Positions 42,831 to 52,303 of a DNA stretch of 64,000 nucleotides are shown piece by piece; position 1 is the first letter of the stretch, and each line of letters opens with the position of its first letter. The notes beneath the pieces are model-generated. The model saw only the letters and a list, made by a program, of their open reading frames with translations, had not been told where the DNA came from and did no database searches. Source of the stretch: Chitinophaga rhizosphaerae (lineage in GTDB: Bacteria > Bacteroidota > Bacteroidia > Chitinophagales > Chitinophagaceae); the NCBI RefSeq assembly GCF_003958645.1, contig NZ_RXLO01000008.1, positions 243,215 to 307,214 of the forward strand. The letters are read 5' to 3'. Both the position numbers and the translations under genes were made by a program.

Positions 42831-45182
42831 ATGGCTAAAAATCTCGTGATTGTAGAATCCCCGGCAAAGGCGAAAACGATTGAGAAAATATTAGGAAAGG
42901 ATTTTGAAGTGAAATCTTCTTTCGGTCACATCCGTGACCTGGAGAAAGATGACATGGGAATCGACATTCAGAATAATTTCAAACCGAAATATATAATACC
43001 GGAAGACAAGGAAAAGGTTGTCAAGGAATTAAAAAAACTGGTGAAAGACTCCGAGGAGGTTTGGCTTGCAACGGATGAGGACCGCGAAGGGGAAGCCATT
43101 TCATGGCACCTTTGCGAAGTGCTCGGCCTCGACCCCTCCTCTACCAAACGCATTGTATTTCACGAGATTACGAAACCCGCCATCGAAAAAGCCGTTCGTA
43201 CGCCCCGCCTGCTCGACATGAACCTGGTGAACGCCCAGCAGGCCCGCCGTATCCTCGACAGGATCGTGGGCTTCGAGCTGTCTCCCGTGCTCTGGCGCAA
43301 AATGAGCATGCGCAACTCCCTTTCCGCAGGCCGCGTACAATCCGTTGCCGTTAGGCTGATCGTGGAGCGCGAACGCGAGATCAACCAGTTCGAGACCACC
43401 AGCTCCTTCAAAGTGGAAGCCTGGTTCATGGCCAAAGATATCCAGGGCCGGACCATCGCCTTTAAGGCCGACGGCCCCTCCCGCTTCAAAACCGCGGAAG
43501 ACGCCGAAAAGTTCCTCGGACAATGCGTCGGCGCCGCCTATACGGTGAAAGACGTGACGGTGAAACCGGGAAAAAAATCACCCGCCGCCCCCTTCACCAC
43601 TTCCACCCTCCAGCAGGAAGCCTCCCGCAAACTCGGGTACAGCGTGTCCAAAACGATGCTCCTCGCCCAGAAACTCTACGAATCCGGGCAGATCACCTAC
43701 ATGAGAACGGACTCCGTAAACCTGTCGGACACCGCCATGGAAGATATCAGCAAAGCCATCCACAAAAACTGGGGCGACCGCTACTATCAATCCCGCAAAT
43801 ACAAAAACAAGAACGAAAACGCCCAGGAAGCGCACGAAGCCATCCGTCCCACTTACATGGAAAACGCTTCGGTAGACGATTCCGACCTCAAACGCCTCTA
43901 CGAACTGATATGGAAACGCACCATCGCCAGCCAGATGGCCGACGCGGAACTGGAGAAAACCATCGCCAAAATCGATATCTCCACCAACCACGAAGAACTC
44001 TCCGCCAGCGGCGAAGTATTGAAATTCGACGGCTTCCTGAAAGTATATATGGAAAGCCGCGACGATGAAGATGCCGACGAAGAGGATCAGGAAGGCGTAT
44101 TGCCGCCCCTGGCCGTGAAACAGGCGCTGGAACTGAAGGAAATGAAAGCCACCGAACGCTTCACCCGCCCCGCTCCCCGATACACGGAAGCCTCGCTGGT
44201 AAAGAAACTCGAAGAGCTCGGCATCGGCCGCCCGTCTACCTACGCCCCCACCATCACCACCATCCAGAAACGCGGATACGTGGAGAAACGCGATAAGGAA
44301 GGCGTGAAAAGGGATTTCCGCATCCTCTGGCTGAAAAACGACGAAATCAGCAAACAAACCGACCAGGAAAATACCGGCGCCGAAAAAGCGAAACTCTTCC
44401 CGACCGACCTTGGGATGCTGGTGACCGACTTCCTGAAACAATATTTCGACCGGGTAATGGATTACGGATTCACCGCCCGCATCGAGGAAGAATTCGACGA
44501 AATCGCCGGCGGCAAAAAGAAATGGAACAAAATGCTGTCCGACTTCTACGCCCCGTTCCATAATAATGTGGAAGAAACGCTGGAAAAAGCGGAAAGGGTG
44601 AAGGGAGAACGCCTTCTCGGCGAAGACCCCGCCTCCGGCAAGCCCGTTACCGCCCGTATGGGCCGTTTCGGCCCCATGGTGCAGATCGGGAAGGTAGACG
44701 ACGAGGAAAAGCCCCGTTTCGCCAAACTGAAACAGACCCAGAGCATCGAGACCATCACGTTCGAAGAAGCGATGGACCTGTTCCGCCTCCCCCGCAACCT
44801 CGGCCTGTTCGAAGGCACGGAAGTATCCGTGAACATCGGCAGGTTCGGGCCCTACGCACAACACGACAAGAAGTTCTATTCCCTCAAAAAGGAAATGGAC
44901 CCTTACACCGTGGAGCTGGAAGAAGTAGCGCCGCTCATCGTGGAAAAACGCCAGGCCAAAGACGAACGCACCATCAAGGTGTTCGAAAAGGAAAAGATCC
45001 AGGTGCTCAGGGGCCCCTACGGTCCGTACCTGAAAGTAGGCCTGCGCAACTATAAACTGCCGAAAGAAAAACATGAGACCGCCGCCGATATCACCGTGGA
45101 AGAAGCCAAAGCCATCATCGAAGAGCTGAAAGCGAACCCACCCAAGAAAAAGGCGCCGCCCCGCAAAAAGAAAGCGGACTAG
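42831..45182 (+). CDS. topA: DNA topoisomerase I
   Basis: 783 residues, type IA topoisomerase that relaxes negative supercoils. The Toprim domain begins VIVESPAKAKTIEKIL and has TDEDREGEAI at 81-90. The catalytic tyrosine is Tyr290 in QITYMRTDS. The C-terminal third lacks zinc-finger Cys motifs and instead has several Gly/Phe-rich topoisomerase C-terminal repeats (RMGRFGPMVQIG, GRFGPYAQHD, RGPYGPYLKVG) and a Lys/Pro-rich tail (PPKKKAPPRKKKAD) that probably binds DNA. Confidence 0.97.
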   Translation: MAKNLVIVESPAKAKTIEKILGKDFEVKSSFGHIRDLEKDDMGIDIQNNFKPKYIIPEDKEKVVKELKKLVKDSEEVWLATDEDREGEAISWHLCEVLGLDPSSTKRIVFHEITKPAIEKAVRTPRLLDMNLVNAQQARRILDRIVGFELSPVLWRKMSMRNSLSAGRVQSVAVRLIVEREREINQFETTSSFKVEAWFMAKDIQGRTIAFKADGPSRFKTAEDAEKFLGQCVGAAYTVKDVTVKPGKKSPAAPFTTSTLQQEASRKLGYSVSKTMLLAQKLYESGQITYMRTDSVNLSDTAMEDISKAIHKNWGDRYYQSRKYKNKNENAQEAHEAIRPTYMENASVDDSDLKRLYELIWKRTIASQMADAELEKTIAKIDISTNHEELSASGEVLKFDGFLKVYMESRDDEDADEEDQEGVLPPLAVKQALELKEMKATERFTRPAPRYTEASLVKKLEELGIGRPSTYAPTITTIQKRGYVEKRDKEGVKRDFRILWLKNDEISKQTDQENTGAEKAKLFPTDLGMLVTDFLKQYFDRVMDYGFTARIEEEFDEIAGGKKKWNKMLSDFYAPFHNNVEETLEKAERVKGERLLGEDPASGKPVTARMGRFGPMVQIGKVDDEEKPRFAKLKQTQSIETITFEEAMDLFRLPRNLGLFEGTEVSVNIGRFGPYAQHDKKFYSLKKEMDPYTVELEEVAPLIVEKRQAKDERTIKVFEKEKIQVLRGPYGPYLKVGLRNYKLPKEKHETAADITVEEAKAIIEELKANPPKKKAPPRKKKAD

Positions 45183-45226
45183 ACAAAAATTCGTAACTTA
45201 AAGACAAGAATCCTTAACTCATTCCA

Positions 45227-46096
45227 TTGCACGAAACAAGGGAAATAAACGCGTTATTCCATCTGCTGGACGATCCTGACCAGGAAGTGTTCGACACTGT
45301 GGCCAACAAGATCCTCATGTTCGGGAAAGAAATCATACCAAACCTTGAGCATTTGTGGGAAACGACGGTCGACGAACATATCCAGGAACGTATCGAAATG
45401 CTGATCCATCGCGTCCATTACCAGGACTTGCAGGAGGATTTCCGGGTTTGGCATTCCGGTGGCTCGCAGGAGCTCATCAAGGGCGCATTGCTTACCGCCA
45501 AATACCAATACCCCGACCTTACGGAGCAGTCCGTTCATACCGAAATCGACCGCATCAAACGCAATATCTGGCTCGAACTGAATAATTACCTCACCCCGCT
45601 GGAACAGATCAATGTCCTCAACAGCATGATCTACAACTATTTCGGCCTGAAGGGCGAAGAAGTAAGCTACCAGCGCAAAAACCAGTTCTTCATCAACCAG
45701 GTGATCGAAGGCCGCAAAGGCAATCCCCTCACAAACGGGATTGTGTACCAGGCCCTCTGCGCCATGCTCGATTTGCCGGTGTACGCCGTCAATATTCCGC
45801 GGCAATTCATTCTCGCGTATTTCGATACGTTTTATGATTTCACGGAGCCGGCAGACCCGGGAGACTATCGCATCCTCTTTTTCATCGACCCCATCCAGGG
45901 GCAGATTTATACGCAGCAGGATGTGGATACCTATCTCAAACGCGTAAACGTGCCTGTAAATCCCGAGTTCTACAAACCGCAGAGCAATGCCCGCATCGTC
46001 CGGTTTCTGCTGGAGGAAACGGCGAAATGTTTCCGCAACGACAAGGAACAGTATAAGCACGACGAGCTGCTGAACCTTGCCCGTATTCTCGACTGA
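45227..46096 (+). CDS. Transglutaminase-like (SirB1-type) protein
   Basis: 289 residues. The start is TTG at 45227 (MHETREINALF by initiation); there is no ATG nearby and no SD. The N-terminal part resembles the SirB1/transglutaminase-like fold (NVLNSMIYNYFGLKG, ...QALCAMLDLPVYAVNIPRQFILAYFD), with a Tyr-rich region where the His of the triad may lie. The catalytic Cys of the standard family is not obvious, so enzymatic activity is uncertain. It sits 45 bases after topA and ends in a bidirectional terminator. Confidence 0.75.
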   Translation: MHETREINALFHLLDDPDQEVFDTVANKILMFGKEIIPNLEHLWETTVDEHIQERIEMLIHRVHYQDLQEDFRVWHSGGSQELIKGALLTAKYQYPDLTEQSVHTEIDRIKRNIWLELNNYLTPLEQINVLNSMIYNYFGLKGEEVSYQRKNQFFINQVIEGRKGNPLTNGIVYQALCAMLDLPVYAVNIPRQFILAYFDTFYDFTEPADPGDYRILFFIDPIQGQIYTQQDVDTYLKRVNVPVNPEFYKPQSNARIVRFLLEETAKCFRNDKEQYKHDELLNLARILD

Positions 46097-46112
46097 TGTG
46101 ATTCCGATGTAT

Positions 46113-46153
46113 AAAGAAAAGCGGTCCCGGTTAAACCAGGACCGCTTTTCTTT
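46113..46153. terminator. Bidirectional terminator between convergent genes
   Basis: A 15-bp perfect stem (46113-46127 with 46139-46153) flanked by A-rich and T-rich ends on both strands. Confidence 0.9.
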
Positions 46154-46170
46154 ATTGATAAAGCTTCAGA

Positions 46171-46977
46171 TTATTTCGAAGAAGGATTGTAATACTTCAT
46201 GGCTTCGGGCATGAGCTTTTGCAGCTGCGCGATGCGTTTCTCGTCGCTCGGGTGGGTGCTCAGCAATTCCGGGGGTTTCTGTCCGCCGCTGGCTTGTGCC
46301 ATACGGCCCCAGAAGGAGATGGATTCCTGCGGGTTATAACCGGCCATGGCCATGAAGATCACGCCGAGATGGTCTGCTTCCAGCTCGTTCTGACGGCCGT
46401 AAGCCATGAGGCCGAGCGGGCCGCCTACGCCCACGGCTTGCATGAAGATATTCTGGGCCTGGGGGTTCTTGTTGAGGGCAACGGCGCCGGCGATCTGGAT
46501 GCCTTGTGCCACGAGGCCCTGGCTCATCCGTTCGTTGCCATGCCGTGCGATGGCGTGGGCGATTTCGTGGCCCATTACGCAGGCGAGCGCCGTTTCGTTC
46601 TGGGTCACGGGAAGCAGGCCGGTGTATACCACCACTTTGCCGCCGGGCATGCACCAGGCGTTTACCTGTTTATCGTTCACGAGGTTGAATTCCCATTTGT
46701 AGCTGGATACTTCGTTGCCCATGCCATGCTGGGTCATGTACGTGGTAACGGCCTTGGCGATGCGCCCCCCAACCCGTTGAACCATGGCGGCATCTTTGCT
46801 GCTGCCCGGCGAAACGGCTTTGTTCTGGGAAAGGAAAGACTGGTATTCCTGCAGCGCCATGGATTGCATGGTGGCTTCAGGAATGAGGTTTAACTGGTTG
46901 CGGCCGGTGATGGGCACTCTCGAACAGGCGTAAATAAGACCGGTTCCTGCAACCAATAACAACGCAATTTTTTTCAT
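46171..46977 (-). CDS. M48-family metalloprotease lipoprotein
   Basis: 268 residues with a lipobox IYACS (Cys18). The zinc site HEIAH is at 137-141 (CVMGHEIAHAIARHGNER), with the third ligand Glu in ELEADHLGVIF. A Ser/Thr-rich approach follows (THPSDEKRIAQLQKL). It is a periplasmic quality-control protease similar to BepA/YcaL types. It is monocistronic; the next gene upstream (plsY) is 137 bases away, and a shared promoter is not seen. Confidence 0.92.
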   Translation of the reverse strand: MKKIALLLVAGTGLIYACSRVPITGRNQLNLIPEATMQSMALQEYQSFLSQNKAVSPGSSKDAAMVQRVGGRIAKAVTTYMTQHGMGNEVSSYKWEFNLVNDKQVNAWCMPGGKVVVYTGLLPVTQNETALACVMGHEIAHAIARHGNERMSQGLVAQGIQIAGAVALNKNPQAQNIFMQAVGVGGPLGLMAYGRQNELEADHLGVIFMAMAGYNPQESISFWGRMAQASGGQKPPELLSTHPSDEKRIAQLQKLMPEAMKYYNPSSK

Positions 46978-47113
46978 CGGGTCGATAGTTTAATAGAAGG
47001 TGATAGTCGCTCCGCAATACAATAACACGTTGCTGCGAACGGTTGTTGCGGTGAATTTACCAATTCCTGAAAGAAGAATGCAATCGTTGTGCCGGATTTG
47101 CGGGAACGGGGAA

Positions 47114-47758
47114 TTACAGGTCGCTTCCGTGCCTGTTTTTCCGGTTTTTGAAGAGAGGGACCTTGGATTCGTTACCGCTGAGCAGGCGAACGATGTTCTT
47201 CTGGTGCGTAAGCACTACCATCACCGCAACGGCAATGGCGAAAATGCGGTAATACGTCTCCTCTTCACGGAACACGAAGAGAATGAGTACCGGGAACGCG
47301 ATGCTCGCCAGGATGGAACTGAGCGATACGTACCGGGTGAGGAACAGGATCATGAGGAAAACGCCCACGCAGTACAGGGCCACCAGCGGCTGAATGGCGA
47401 GCACCATCCCGAAGAGGGTGGCAATACCCTTACCGCCGCGGAAACCCGCCCAAATGGGGAATATATGGCCAACAACGGCAGCCAGGCCAAGGCCCACCTG
47501 CAGGTTGATCAGTTGCTCGATGGAATCGTGAGGCATAAGGTAGGATAGTCTGACAGCCAGCACGCCTTTCAGCATGTCTACCAACATCACGAACGTACCG
47601 GCCTTGGGGCCCAGCACGCGGAACGTGTTGGTAGCGCCGGCATTACCGGAACCATGCTCGCGGATATCGATACCGAAAACTCCCTTGCTCACCCACACAG
47701 CGGTAGCAAAAGAGCCAATAAGATAGGCGCAGATAATTAGCAATAATTCTGTCATCAC
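47114..47758 (-). CDS. plsY: Glycerol-3-phosphate acyltransferase
   Basis: 214 residues with about five membrane segments. Signature loops are SGNAGATNTFRVLG near residue 36 and GFRGGKGIATLFG near 105, as in PlsY, which acylates glycerol-3-phosphate from acyl-phosphate in the first step of phospholipid synthesis. It is an inner-membrane enzyme. The C-terminus is basic (KNIVRLLSGNESKVPLFKNRKNRHG), slightly longer than in E. coli. Confidence 0.95.
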   Translation of the reverse strand: MMTELLLIICAYLIGSFATAVWVSKGVFGIDIREHGSGNAGATNTFRVLGPKAGTFVMLVDMLKGVLAVRLSYLMPHDSIEQLINLQVGLGLAAVVGHIFPIWAGFRGGKGIATLFGMVLAIQPLVALYCVGVFLMILFLTRYVSLSSILASIAFPVLILFVFREEETYYRIFAIAVAVMVVLTHQKNIVRLLSGNESKVPLFKNRKNRHGSDL

Positions 47759-47873
47759 AATAAGTTAGAACTGCTAAGGTAGCAATAAAAGTGTTAAAAT
47801 GAATGTAAATTTCACTGCAATAATAAGATAATTACGCTGGAATCAGTAATTAAAATATGATAATTTTTCCACA

Positions 47874-48695
47874 TTAACCGGCGATGAATGAAAGCGCCAG
47901 CCAGTGCTCCCTCTCTGCCCGTTTTTCGGGACGCAGCCCCTCTGCCTGGGCCGCCTTAACAATTGCAGGTTCGTCTTCCTGCAATATACCACTCAAAATC
48001 AATATACCGTGTTTTTTGAGGATTCTTTTCATCTCCCCCATATTGGCTAACAAAATGTTACGGTTGATATTGGCCAAAACCACGTCGAACCGGCCGCCTT
48101 CCTCGGCGGAAAGACTGTCGGCACGGCTGAAGTGCACATTCCCCGAAGCATTCGTCTCCGCATTCTCCGCCGCGTTCTCCACCGCCCAGTCGTCGATATC
48201 GATACCTTTCGTTTCCGCAGCGCCCAGCTTATCCGCCAAAATCGCCAGGATACCCGTGCCCGACCCGAAGTCGAACACCTGCTTTCCCTTAAAGTCCACA
48301 TCCCGCATGAGCCGCACTACCGAAAACGTGGTGGCGTGGTGCCCCGTGCCGAACGACATCTTCGGCGTAATGATGATCTCATGCGCCACCGCATCGCCCA
48401 AAGGCGCGTGGAAACCCGCGCGGATACCACAAAAATCGTCTACGAGCACCGGCTCGAAGCTGCTCTCCCACAAAGCGTTCCAGTTCGCCTGTTCGATCCT
48501 TTCCTTCGTATAATCCACCCCGTGAGACCCCACGAGCCCCTGCAAATCGTTCTCGATGAAATCCCCCTCGGGAATAAACGCGACCAGCGCATCCGGGCGC
48601 TCCTCGAAACCTTCGTAACCCATGTCGCTCAATTGGGCGACCAGCACATCCCGCAGCGCTTGCGGCGCGGGAATCGTAATGGCAATGTAAGACAT
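47874..48695 (-). CDS. prmA: Ribosomal protein L11 methyltransferase
   Basis: 273 residues from the ATG at 48695; an in-frame ATG five codons upstream is possible. SAM site FDFGSGTGILAILADKLGA is near 140, with the family motif MSFGTGHHATTFS before it and LANINRNILL after. It trimethylates L11 in the large ribosomal subunit. Divergent from the secreted-protein gene at 48792, whose promoter lies in the space between. Confidence 0.93.
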   Translation of the reverse strand: MSYIAITIPAPQALRDVLVAQLSDMGYEGFEERPDALVAFIPEGDFIENDLQGLVGSHGVDYTKERIEQANWNALWESSFEPVLVDDFCGIRAGFHAPLGDAVAHEIIITPKMSFGTGHHATTFSVVRLMRDVDFKGKQVFDFGSGTGILAILADKLGAAETKGIDIDDWAVENAAENAETNASGNVHFSRADSLSAEEGGRFDVVLANINRNILLANMGEMKRILKKHGILILSGILQEDEPAIVKAAQAEGLRPEKRAEREHWLALSFIAG

Positions 48696-48733
48696 GGGCG
48701 CAAGATACATTTTTCCTCCCCCACCTCAATTTT

Positions 48734-48765
48734 CTTGGCCAATTCCCGGACTGTATTTATATTTG
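48734..48765 (+). promoter_or_regulatory. Promoter of the secreted-protein gene at 48792
   Basis: CTTG at 48734-48737 and TATATTTG at 48758-48765, 20 bases apart, fit the Bacteroidota consensus with one -33 mismatch. The leader would be about 20 bases. Confidence 0.65.
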
Positions 48766-48791
48766 ATTTTTATTAAATATAACCTTATCCT

Positions 48792-49367
48792 ATGAAAAAG
48801 CTCATCCTCCTCGCAGCCTTACTGGGCGGTACTTTTGCCGTATCCGCCCAATCCACCATCGTACCGCACGAATACGAGAAAAAAGACTCCGTATTTTACC
48901 AGTTGCCCAATGCGGTGCTGGTGATCGACAAACTCGATATCGAAGACTACTTCAAAAACCTCGATACCATATTGATCCAGAAGCAGTACGATAAAACCGT
49001 TTTCCGCAACATCCAGTTCTCCCCGTTGAACCCCGAAGAAGTGCAGCGCCATTACAGCCTCGCCAGCAAGTTCTGGACCGCGTCCAAAGCCAATCCGCTC
49101 AGTTATAGCACCGACAAGATCACGCTGTTCTGGAACGACAACGAAGGCATCATCCTCCCCTATATCGACGAAATCATCCCCGACCTGCTCGAAGCCGGCA
49201 AAGTGCAGGTGGTAGACCGTTCCACCAACAAACGCGTGAAACATTACAAGCTGGATTATGAGGACGTGAACGGCAAATCGTTCCGGATCTTCAAGCTGGA
49301 AAAGGGAAAGGTGATCTGGCGCGAAAGTGAGGTATTTGTGGAGCAGGTGTACAACGCCGGCAGATAA
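48792..49367 (+). CDS. Secreted protein of unknown function
   Basis: 191 residues with a signal peptide (KKLILLAALLGGTFAVSA-QS). The mature part has HEYEKKDSVFYQLPNAVLVIDKLDIEDYF and later ILPYIDEIIPDLLEAGKVQVVDR; no known domain. It is not GldN, despite some resemblance in length. A strong terminator follows. It is flanked by divergent prmA and convergent pnp, so no partner suggests its role. Confidence 0.75.
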   Translation: MKKLILLAALLGGTFAVSAQSTIVPHEYEKKDSVFYQLPNAVLVIDKLDIEDYFKNLDTILIQKQYDKTVFRNIQFSPLNPEEVQRHYSLASKFWTASKANPLSYSTDKITLFWNDNEGIILPYIDEIIPDLLEAGKVQVVDRSTNKRVKHYKLDYEDVNGKSFRIFKLEKGKVIWRESEVFVEQVYNAGR

Positions 49368-49390
49368 ACGTTCATTTTAACCTGAAACTG

Positions 49391-49420
49391 AAAACGCTGC
49401 TTCCGGGCAGCGTTTTTTTT
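49391..49420 (+). terminator. Terminator of the secreted-protein gene
   Basis: A 10-bp stem (49391-49400 with 49407-49416) and eight T. A second hairpin of the form AAAACGCC/GGCGTTTT at 49429-49457 may serve pnp on the minus strand. Confidence 0.85.
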
Positions 49421-49482
49421 GCAAAATGAAAACGCCCCCGTTTCCGGAGGCGTTTTTCTTATGTAAGCTATTCACACGATTC

Positions 49483-51831
49483 TTATTGCTCGTCGAACAC
49501 GGGGCCCAGTTCAGGACCTTCGTTCTGTTCGGTTTGCTGGGAAGGACGGGGTCCGCGATCGCCACGGTCGCCACGGTCACCACGATCACGACGGTCGCCT
49601 CCGCGGTCACGATCGCCACCGCCACGGCGGTCTCCACGATCACCACCACGGTCACGACGATCGCCACGGTCTCCGCGGTCGCCACGTTCTTCACGTTCGG
49701 GGCGTTCTACGTAACCTTCGGGTTTCGGCATGAGGATTCTGCGGCTCAGTTTGAATTTACCGGTTTTGGGATCGGTGCCAACCAGTTTCACTTTCACTTT
49801 ATCGCCTTCGCTCAGTACGCCTTCCATGTTCTCGAGGCGTTTCCAGGAAACTTCGGAGATATGGAGCAGGCCTTGTTTGCCGGGGAGGAATTCAACGAAA
49901 GCGCCGTAGGGCATTACGCTTTTCACAACGGATTCGTATTCTTCACCGACTTCGGGTTGGGCAACGATGCCTTTGATCCAGCGAACGGCTTTATCGAGGT
50001 TTTCTTTCTGGGTAGCGAAGATGGAAACTTCACCATGCTGGCCAACTTCTTCGATGTTGATGTTGGTGCCGGTTTCGCGCTGGATTTCCTGGATAACTTT
50101 ACCGCCGGGTCCGATCACCGCGCCGATGAATTCACGGTCGATGGTCATTTTCTCCATGCGCGGAGCGTGCGGTTTCGGTTCAGGACGTGCGGTTTCGATG
50201 GTGGCGTACATCGCGTCGAGGATGTGCAGGCGGCCCTGGCGAGCCTGGGCGAGTGCTTTGCGCATTACGTCCATGCTGAGGCCGTCCACCTTGATATCCA
50301 TCTGCACGCCGCAGATGCCATCGCGGGTACCGGTTACTTTGAAGTCCATATCACCGAGGTGGTCTTCGTCGCCGAGGATGTCGCTCAAAACGGCCCATTT
50401 CCCGTCCGAGGCGCGGGAGATGAGGCCCATCGCGATACCGGATACGTGTTTGGGCAGGGGCACGCCAGCGTCCATGAGGGCGAGGGAGCCTGCGCAAACG
50501 GTAGCCATGGAAGAGGAACCGTTGGATTCGAGGATATCGGACACTACGCGCACGGTATAGGCGTAATCGCTACCGGGCATCATGATGCGCAGGGAGCGCA
50601 TGGCCAGGTTACCGTGGCCCACTTCGCGACGGCCGGGGCCGCGCATCATCTTCACTTCACCGGTGGAGAAGGGAGGGAAGTTGTAGTGGAGGATAAATTT
50701 AACGTAGTTGGAAACAGCTGCGGACTCTACCAGCAGTTCGTCGTCGGGCGTACCGAGGGTTACTGTGGTGAGGGATTGCGTTTCGCCGCGGGTGAACAGT
50801 GCGGAGCCGTGGGGGCTGGGCAGCAGGTCAACTTCCATGGCGAGGGGGCGCACCTGGTCGAGCACGCGGCCGTCGAGGCGGATGCTCTGATCGAGGATCA
50901 TGTTGCGCACCACTTCTTTTTCCAGCTTGTGGAAGTATTTGCCGACGAGCGGGGCGTCTTCTTCGGAAAGTTCGCCGAGGTGCTCTTTCAGTTCTTCTTC
51001 GATTTTGCTGAAAGCATCGCCGCGTTCGTGTTTACTGAGGGCGGATTTGGAAACTTCGAGGATTTTGCCGGCGGCAAACGCTTCGATTTTCGCTTTCAGT
51101 TCTTCGTTGGCGTAAGGCAGGGCGAATTCGCGTTTGGCGGGGTTGCCGATGAGGCCGCGGAGCTCTTCCTGTGCTTTCACCTGGATGCGGATGGCGTCGT
51201 GCGCGAGTTCGATGGCCTTTACGAGGTCTTCTTCCTGGCACTCTTTGGATTCGCCTTCCACCATCATGATATTTTTCTCCGTTGCGGCTACGATGAAGTC
51301 CATATCGGCGTCAGCGAGCTGGGTACGGGTGGGGTTGATGATGTATTCGCCTTTGATGCGGCCGATGCGCACTTCGGAGATGATCTCCTGGATGGGCACG
51401 TCGGACACTGCGAGGGCGGCAGACGCTGCCAGTGCGGCGAGGGCGTCGGGCATTACTTCGGGATCGGAGGAAATGAGGGTCACCAGCACCTGGACATCAC
51501 AGAGATAATCATCGGGGAACAGGGGGCGCAGGGCACGGTCGATCAAACGGGATACAAGCACTTCGGAGTCGCTCAGTTTACCTTCACGTTTGAAGAAGGA
51601 ACCCGGGATACGGCCTGCAGAAGCGAATTTCTCCTGGTAATCTACGGTAAGGGGGAAGAAAGACTGCCCGGCTTTGGGCTCTTTATTGGCCACCACAGTA
51701 GCCAGCAGAATACAATCGCCGCAACGAACGGTAACGGCGCCATCGGCCTGTCGGGCCATTTTGCCGGTCTCGATCGTCACTTCACGACCTCCGCCTATAT
51801 CAAATTTAACCGAAGTAGGTGTGAGATTCAT
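49483..51831 (-). CDS. pnp: Polyribonucleotide nucleotidyltransferase (PNPase)
   Basis: 782 residues from the ATG at 51831; the frame goes back 16 codons more, but that part overlaps the rpsO terminator. Two RNase PH domains (about 1-220 and 310-540), a KH domain (VIGPGGKVIQEIQRET) and an S1 domain (MPYGAFVEFLPGKQGLLHIS) are in order. It degrades RNA phosphorolytically. The last 75 or so residues are an Arg/Gly/Asp-rich low-complexity tail (repeats of RGDRGD and DRGG) that is not found in E. coli PNPase. It lies next to rpsO as in many bacteria. Confidence 0.97.
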   Translation of the reverse strand: MNLTPTSVKFDIGGGREVTIETGKMARQADGAVTVRCGDCILLATVVANKEPKAGQSFFPLTVDYQEKFASAGRIPGSFFKREGKLSDSEVLVSRLIDRALRPLFPDDYLCDVQVLVTLISSDPEVMPDALAALAASAALAVSDVPIQEIISEVRIGRIKGEYIINPTRTQLADADMDFIVAATEKNIMMVEGESKECQEEDLVKAIELAHDAIRIQVKAQEELRGLIGNPAKREFALPYANEELKAKIEAFAAGKILEVSKSALSKHERGDAFSKIEEELKEHLGELSEEDAPLVGKYFHKLEKEVVRNMILDQSIRLDGRVLDQVRPLAMEVDLLPSPHGSALFTRGETQSLTTVTLGTPDDELLVESAAVSNYVKFILHYNFPPFSTGEVKMMRGPGRREVGHGNLAMRSLRIMMPGSDYAYTVRVVSDILESNGSSSMATVCAGSLALMDAGVPLPKHVSGIAMGLISRASDGKWAVLSDILGDEDHLGDMDFKVTGTRDGICGVQMDIKVDGLSMDVMRKALAQARQGRLHILDAMYATIETARPEPKPHAPRMEKMTIDREFIGAVIGPGGKVIQEIQRETGTNINIEEVGQHGEVSIFATQKENLDKAVRWIKGIVAQPEVGEEYESVVKSVMPYGAFVEFLPGKQGLLHISEVSWKRLENMEGVLSEGDKVKVKLVGTDPKTGKFKLSRRILMPKPEGYVERPEREERGDRGDRGDRRDRGGDRGDRRGGGDRDRGGDRRDRGDRGDRGDRGPRPSQQTEQNEGPELGPVFDEQ

Positions 51832-51862
51832 ACTTGTGTGAGGATTAAAATGGTACACATAC

Positions 51863-51898
51863 AAAAAAACTATTCCCAACCAGAACAGTTGGGAATAG
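51863..51898 (-). terminator. Terminator between rpsO and pnp
   Basis: An 11-bp perfect stem (51870-51880 with 51888-51898), followed by seven T on the minus strand. Strong enough to reduce readthrough into pnp, as known for rpsO-pnp in enterobacteria. Confidence 0.85.
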
Positions 51899-51917
51899 CG
51901 CTATCAATAAATTCGGA

Positions 51918-52190
51918 TTATTTTCTGAGACCTAACTTCTCGATAAGGGCGCGATAGCCGGAGAGGTTGGTTTTGGACAGATAGGAAAGCAGGCGCTTTC
52001 TCTGACCTACCATCTTCATCAGACCGCGGTGAGTGGAGAAGTCCTTTTTATTTTGCTTCAGGTGAGCGGAAATGCTGTTGATACGCTCGGTAACCAGTGC
52101 GATTTGCGCTTCCACAGAACCGGTATTCTTTTCGTTACCACCGAATTCCTTGAAAATATTTGCTTTCTTTTCTACAGTTAAGTAAGACAT
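51918..52190 (-). CDS. rpsO: 30S ribosomal protein S15
   Basis: 90 residues, the usual 88-91. It has GSVEAQIALVTERI, HLKQNKKDFSTHRGLM and the basic VGQRKRLLSYL block that binds 16S rRNA. It is the first gene of an rpsO-pnp pair, with a terminator between. A near-ideal promoter lies 40 bases upstream. Confidence 0.98.
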   Translation of the reverse strand: MSYLTVEKKANIFKEFGGNEKNTGSVEAQIALVTERINSISAHLKQNKKDFSTHRGLMKMVGQRKRLLSYLSKTNLSGYRALIEKLGLRK

Positions 52191-52229
52191 CTTTGATAAA
52201 ATAAATTATTACTCGCTATTTTTCCGGTG

Positions 52230-52261
52230 CAAAGGTAAGAAGTAATATGGCAAGTTCCAAA
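52230..52261 (-). promoter_or_regulatory. Promoter of rpsO
   Basis: On the minus strand, TTTG (52261-52258) and TACCTTTG (52237-52230) are 20 bases apart. The transcript would start near 52224, about 35 bases before the start codon. Confidence 0.78.
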
Positions 52262-52303
52262 TAGAATTATTTGGACCACCCCTACTGTAAACCAATGCTT
52301 TAC

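Noticed and set aside
46171..48695. An M48-plsY-prmA operon
   Set aside because: Gaps of more than 100 bases and no shared function argue for separate units, though all are on the minus strand.
48792..49367. Gliding motility protein GldN
   Set aside because: Size and signal peptide are similar, but GldN motifs and the gldKLM neighbours are missing.
49377..49694. Minus-strand reading frame rich in Val/Ala/Thr repeats
   Set aside because: It is a shadow of the repetitive Arg/Gly/Asp-rich end of pnp read in another frame.
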